Program-made: the position numbers and the translations under genes | Part shown: positions 62,596-64,000 of the stretch, in pieces | Layout of the letters: every line of letters begins with the position of its first letter | Numbering within the stretch: position 1 is the first letter of the stretch | Origin: Acidobacteriaceae bacterium | GTDB lineage: Bacteria > Acidobacteriota > Terriglobia > Terriglobales > Acidobacteriaceae | Assembly: GCA_003132405.1 (NCBI GenBank) | Contig: PKXQ01000107.1 | Span: 117,602-181,601 of the forward strand | Direction: 5' to 3' | Length of the DNA: 64,000 nt | Notes under the pieces: model-generated | The model's input: the letters and a program-made list of their open reading frames with translations, nothing else | The model's database searches: none | What the model was told of the DNA's origin: nothing

Positions 62596-64000
62596 ATGGA
62601 GCTTTTTCCGGAAAAGAGGACCACACACGTGAATGGGAAACGAATCCGGAGGGGCATCGCAGCCGCCTATTGTTTACTGACGCTTGTATTGGGTTCGACA
62701 CAACTCGCCTTCGCTCAGGCCGGCTCTGGAACAATTACTGGTACGGTTTCTGATCAATCCGGTGCCGTGCTTCCAAAGATCCAGGTTGTTATCAGGAGTC
62801 TGGAGCGCGGAGTCGAGTACAAGACTCAAACAACCAGTAGCGGCGTGTACGACGTCGGTTTCCTGCCTCCCGGACAATATTCAGCGACGGTCGAAGCGCA
62901 GGGATTCAAGAAGATGGTTAATACAGGACTTCCTCTAGAAGTCGGCCAGACCATGCGAGTCGACTTCCCACTGGCAGTGGGTGCGATGAGCCAAGAGGTG
63001 CAGGTGCAAGGTAACATAACCGAGCTGCTAAAGTCCGAGACCTCGGAGGTAGGCCAAGTGATCGAGCAGCAGCAAGTGCAGGACTTGCCTCTGAATGGGC
63101 GTAGCTTTACAGATTTGATTACCTTGAATGCCGGCGTGGAAACTGGCCCGCAGGGCGCAGCTAACTCCGGCTATAACTTCAATGGTGGCCGAACCGACAC
63201 GAACATGTTTTTGGTTGAAGGCGTCGATAACATCAACATACGCGGAAACCTGTTGCTGAGCCCTTCAATTGACGCCATTCAAGAATTTCAAATTCAGACT
63301 GGTAACTTTTCAGCCGAATATGGCCGGACCGCTGGCGGGGTTGTGGAAGTGCAACTTCGGTCTGGTACGAACAAATTGCACGGAACAGTATTCGAGTTCC
63401 TACGCAACGACAAGCTGGACGCCAACGGCTACTTCAATAACCAGGTTCCACCGTTGCCGGGGCAGACGCAACCACCTAAACAACCCCTGAAGCAGAACCA
63501 GTTTGGATTCTCGCTGGGCGGTCCAATCAAGAAGGACAAGCTATTCTTTTTCGGCGACTATCAGGGCACCCGCCAACGGCAAGGGACTTCGGCGCTTTTC
63601 AGCGTGCCGACCGCTGATGAACGTCAAGGCAATTTCGCTGAGGTGCTCCCGGCCGGACAGCCGATCTACCAGAACGCAGTGGTGGCACTTTTCGGTCTTC
63701 CGCCACAAGTGTATCCGGGGTGCAATCCGGCCAATTTTACTCCCCAAACGTGCCAGGTGATTCCAGCAACTGGGACCGATGGGATTGACAAGGCGGCCGC
63801 AAACGTATCTGCACTGTACCCGCTGCCCAACACCGCGGGTCTCCTTGTGCCAGGAGTGGGTTACTTCGACAATTACGCTGCCGTTGGTTCTGGCTCGACC
63901 AATGTGGACAGCTTTGACGTCAAAATGGATTACCATCCGCGCGATCCAGATTCCTTTTCATTCCGATACTCATTTGCCAACTCGAAACTTTTGGTTCCGG
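62596..64000 (+). CDS. TonB-dependent receptor, Oar/SusC-like, 5' part
   Basis: The first 468 residues of an outer-membrane receptor that runs off the window. A signal peptide (core GIAAAYCLLTLVLGSTQLAFA) is followed by the carboxypeptidase-regulatory-like domain (GTITGTVSDQSGAVLPK ... LPPGQYSATVEA, about 45-125), then a plug with DLPLNGRSFTDL and FLVEGVDN. SAEYGRTAGGVVEVQLRSGTN, FEFLRNDKLDANGYF and KLFFFGDYQGTRQRQG begin the barrel. It starts at ATG 62596 behind the operator promoter. It is probably the importer for products of the divergent GH106-like enzyme. The frame is open to the last base. Confidence 0.9.
   Translation, partial: MELFPEKRTTHVNGKRIRRGIAAAYCLLTLVLGSTQLAFAQAGSGTITGTVSDQSGAVLPKIQVVIRSLERGVEYKTQTTSSGVYDVGFLPPGQYSATVEAQGFKKMVNTGLPLEVGQTMRVDFPLAVGAMSQEVQVQGNITELLKSETSEVGQVIEQQQVQDLPLNGRSFTDLITLNAGVETGPQGAANSGYNFNGGRTDTNMFLVEGVDNINIRGNLLLSPSIDAIQEFQIQTGNFSAEYGRTAGGVVEVQLRSGTNKLHGTVFEFLRNDKLDANGYFNNQVPPLPGQTQPPKQPLKQNQFGFSLGGPIKKDKLFFFGDYQGTRQRQGTSALFSVPTADERQGNFAEVLPAGQPIYQNAVVALFGLPPQVYPGCNPANFTPQTCQVIPATGTDGIDKAAANVSALYPLPNTAGLLVPGVGYFDNYAAVGSGSTNVDSFDVKMDYHPRDPDSFSFRYSFANSKLLVP

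Overview
The window looks like a chromosomal segment of a soil Acidobacteriota (Terriglobia-type) bacterium. The evidence is the Oar/SusC-like TonB receptors with an N-terminal carboxypeptidase-regulatory domain, the dense and varied glycoside hydrolases, the ECF sigma/anti-sigma pair and the overall gene style. This is inference from family content; no rRNA or marker gene is present.

Layout. 1-2200: a broken DinB-like gene and an ECF sigma / anti-sigma / zinc-ribbon operon read leftward. 2300-6730: a run of small, mostly membrane or secreted proteins of unknown role, all on +, with a short repeated intergenic motif. 7060-8211: a metallo-beta-lactamase hydrolase with a downstream 54-residue protein. 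8227-9305: a scar holding a serine-recombinase C-terminus that ends inside a tRNA-Glu fragment, plus two other gene pieces. 9448-19566: carbohydrate genes on + (DUF6259-type hydrolase, decayed SDR, epimerase, GH13, GH63-like enzyme with an in-frame amber codon, FAD-linked oxidase, SDR). 19901-26797: GH31, a TonB-receptor/alpha-galactosidase deletion scar, an XylB-like SDR and a GH5-like enzyme. 27004-38023: an XylR-type regulator, then a leftward L-rhamnose/pentonate block (GH78, SMP-30 lactonase, FAH-family hydrolase, IlvD/Edd dehydratase, remains of rhaB and rhaI) and a PQQ alcohol dehydrogenase with a Rieske protein. 38144-44426: a TonB receptor, a frameshifted CehA-like gene and RhaT. 44853-50949: a decayed phage/plasmid-like insertion. 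50950-64000: RhaM, an SDR and epimerase, then leftward CehA-like, degenerate MBL, DapA-family aldolase, L-rhamnonate dehydratase and a GntR regulator, then a GH106-like enzyme and a second full TonB receptor running off the end.

How the genes fit together. Much of the window reads as plant-polysaccharide and L-rhamnose use. Rhamnosidases (GH78, GH106-like) would release rhamnose, TonB receptors and RhaT import it, and RhaM epimerises it. The phosphorylating route (rhaI, rhaB) is present only as fragments. Candidates for each step of the non-phosphorylating route are intact: an SDR dehydrogenase, an SMP-30 lactonase, a rhamnonate dehydratase, a second SDR, and a FAH-family diketo-acid hydrolase or a DapA-type aldolase. 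Four promoters in the window share one operator-like inverted repeat overlapping the -35 box. One lies before the GntR/FCD regulator gene, two before TonB-receptor genes and one before the SDR-epimerase pair, which suggests one local regulon.

Many genes carry single-base frameshifts, several at homopolymer runs. Some pseudogene calls could therefore be sequence errors rather than decay.
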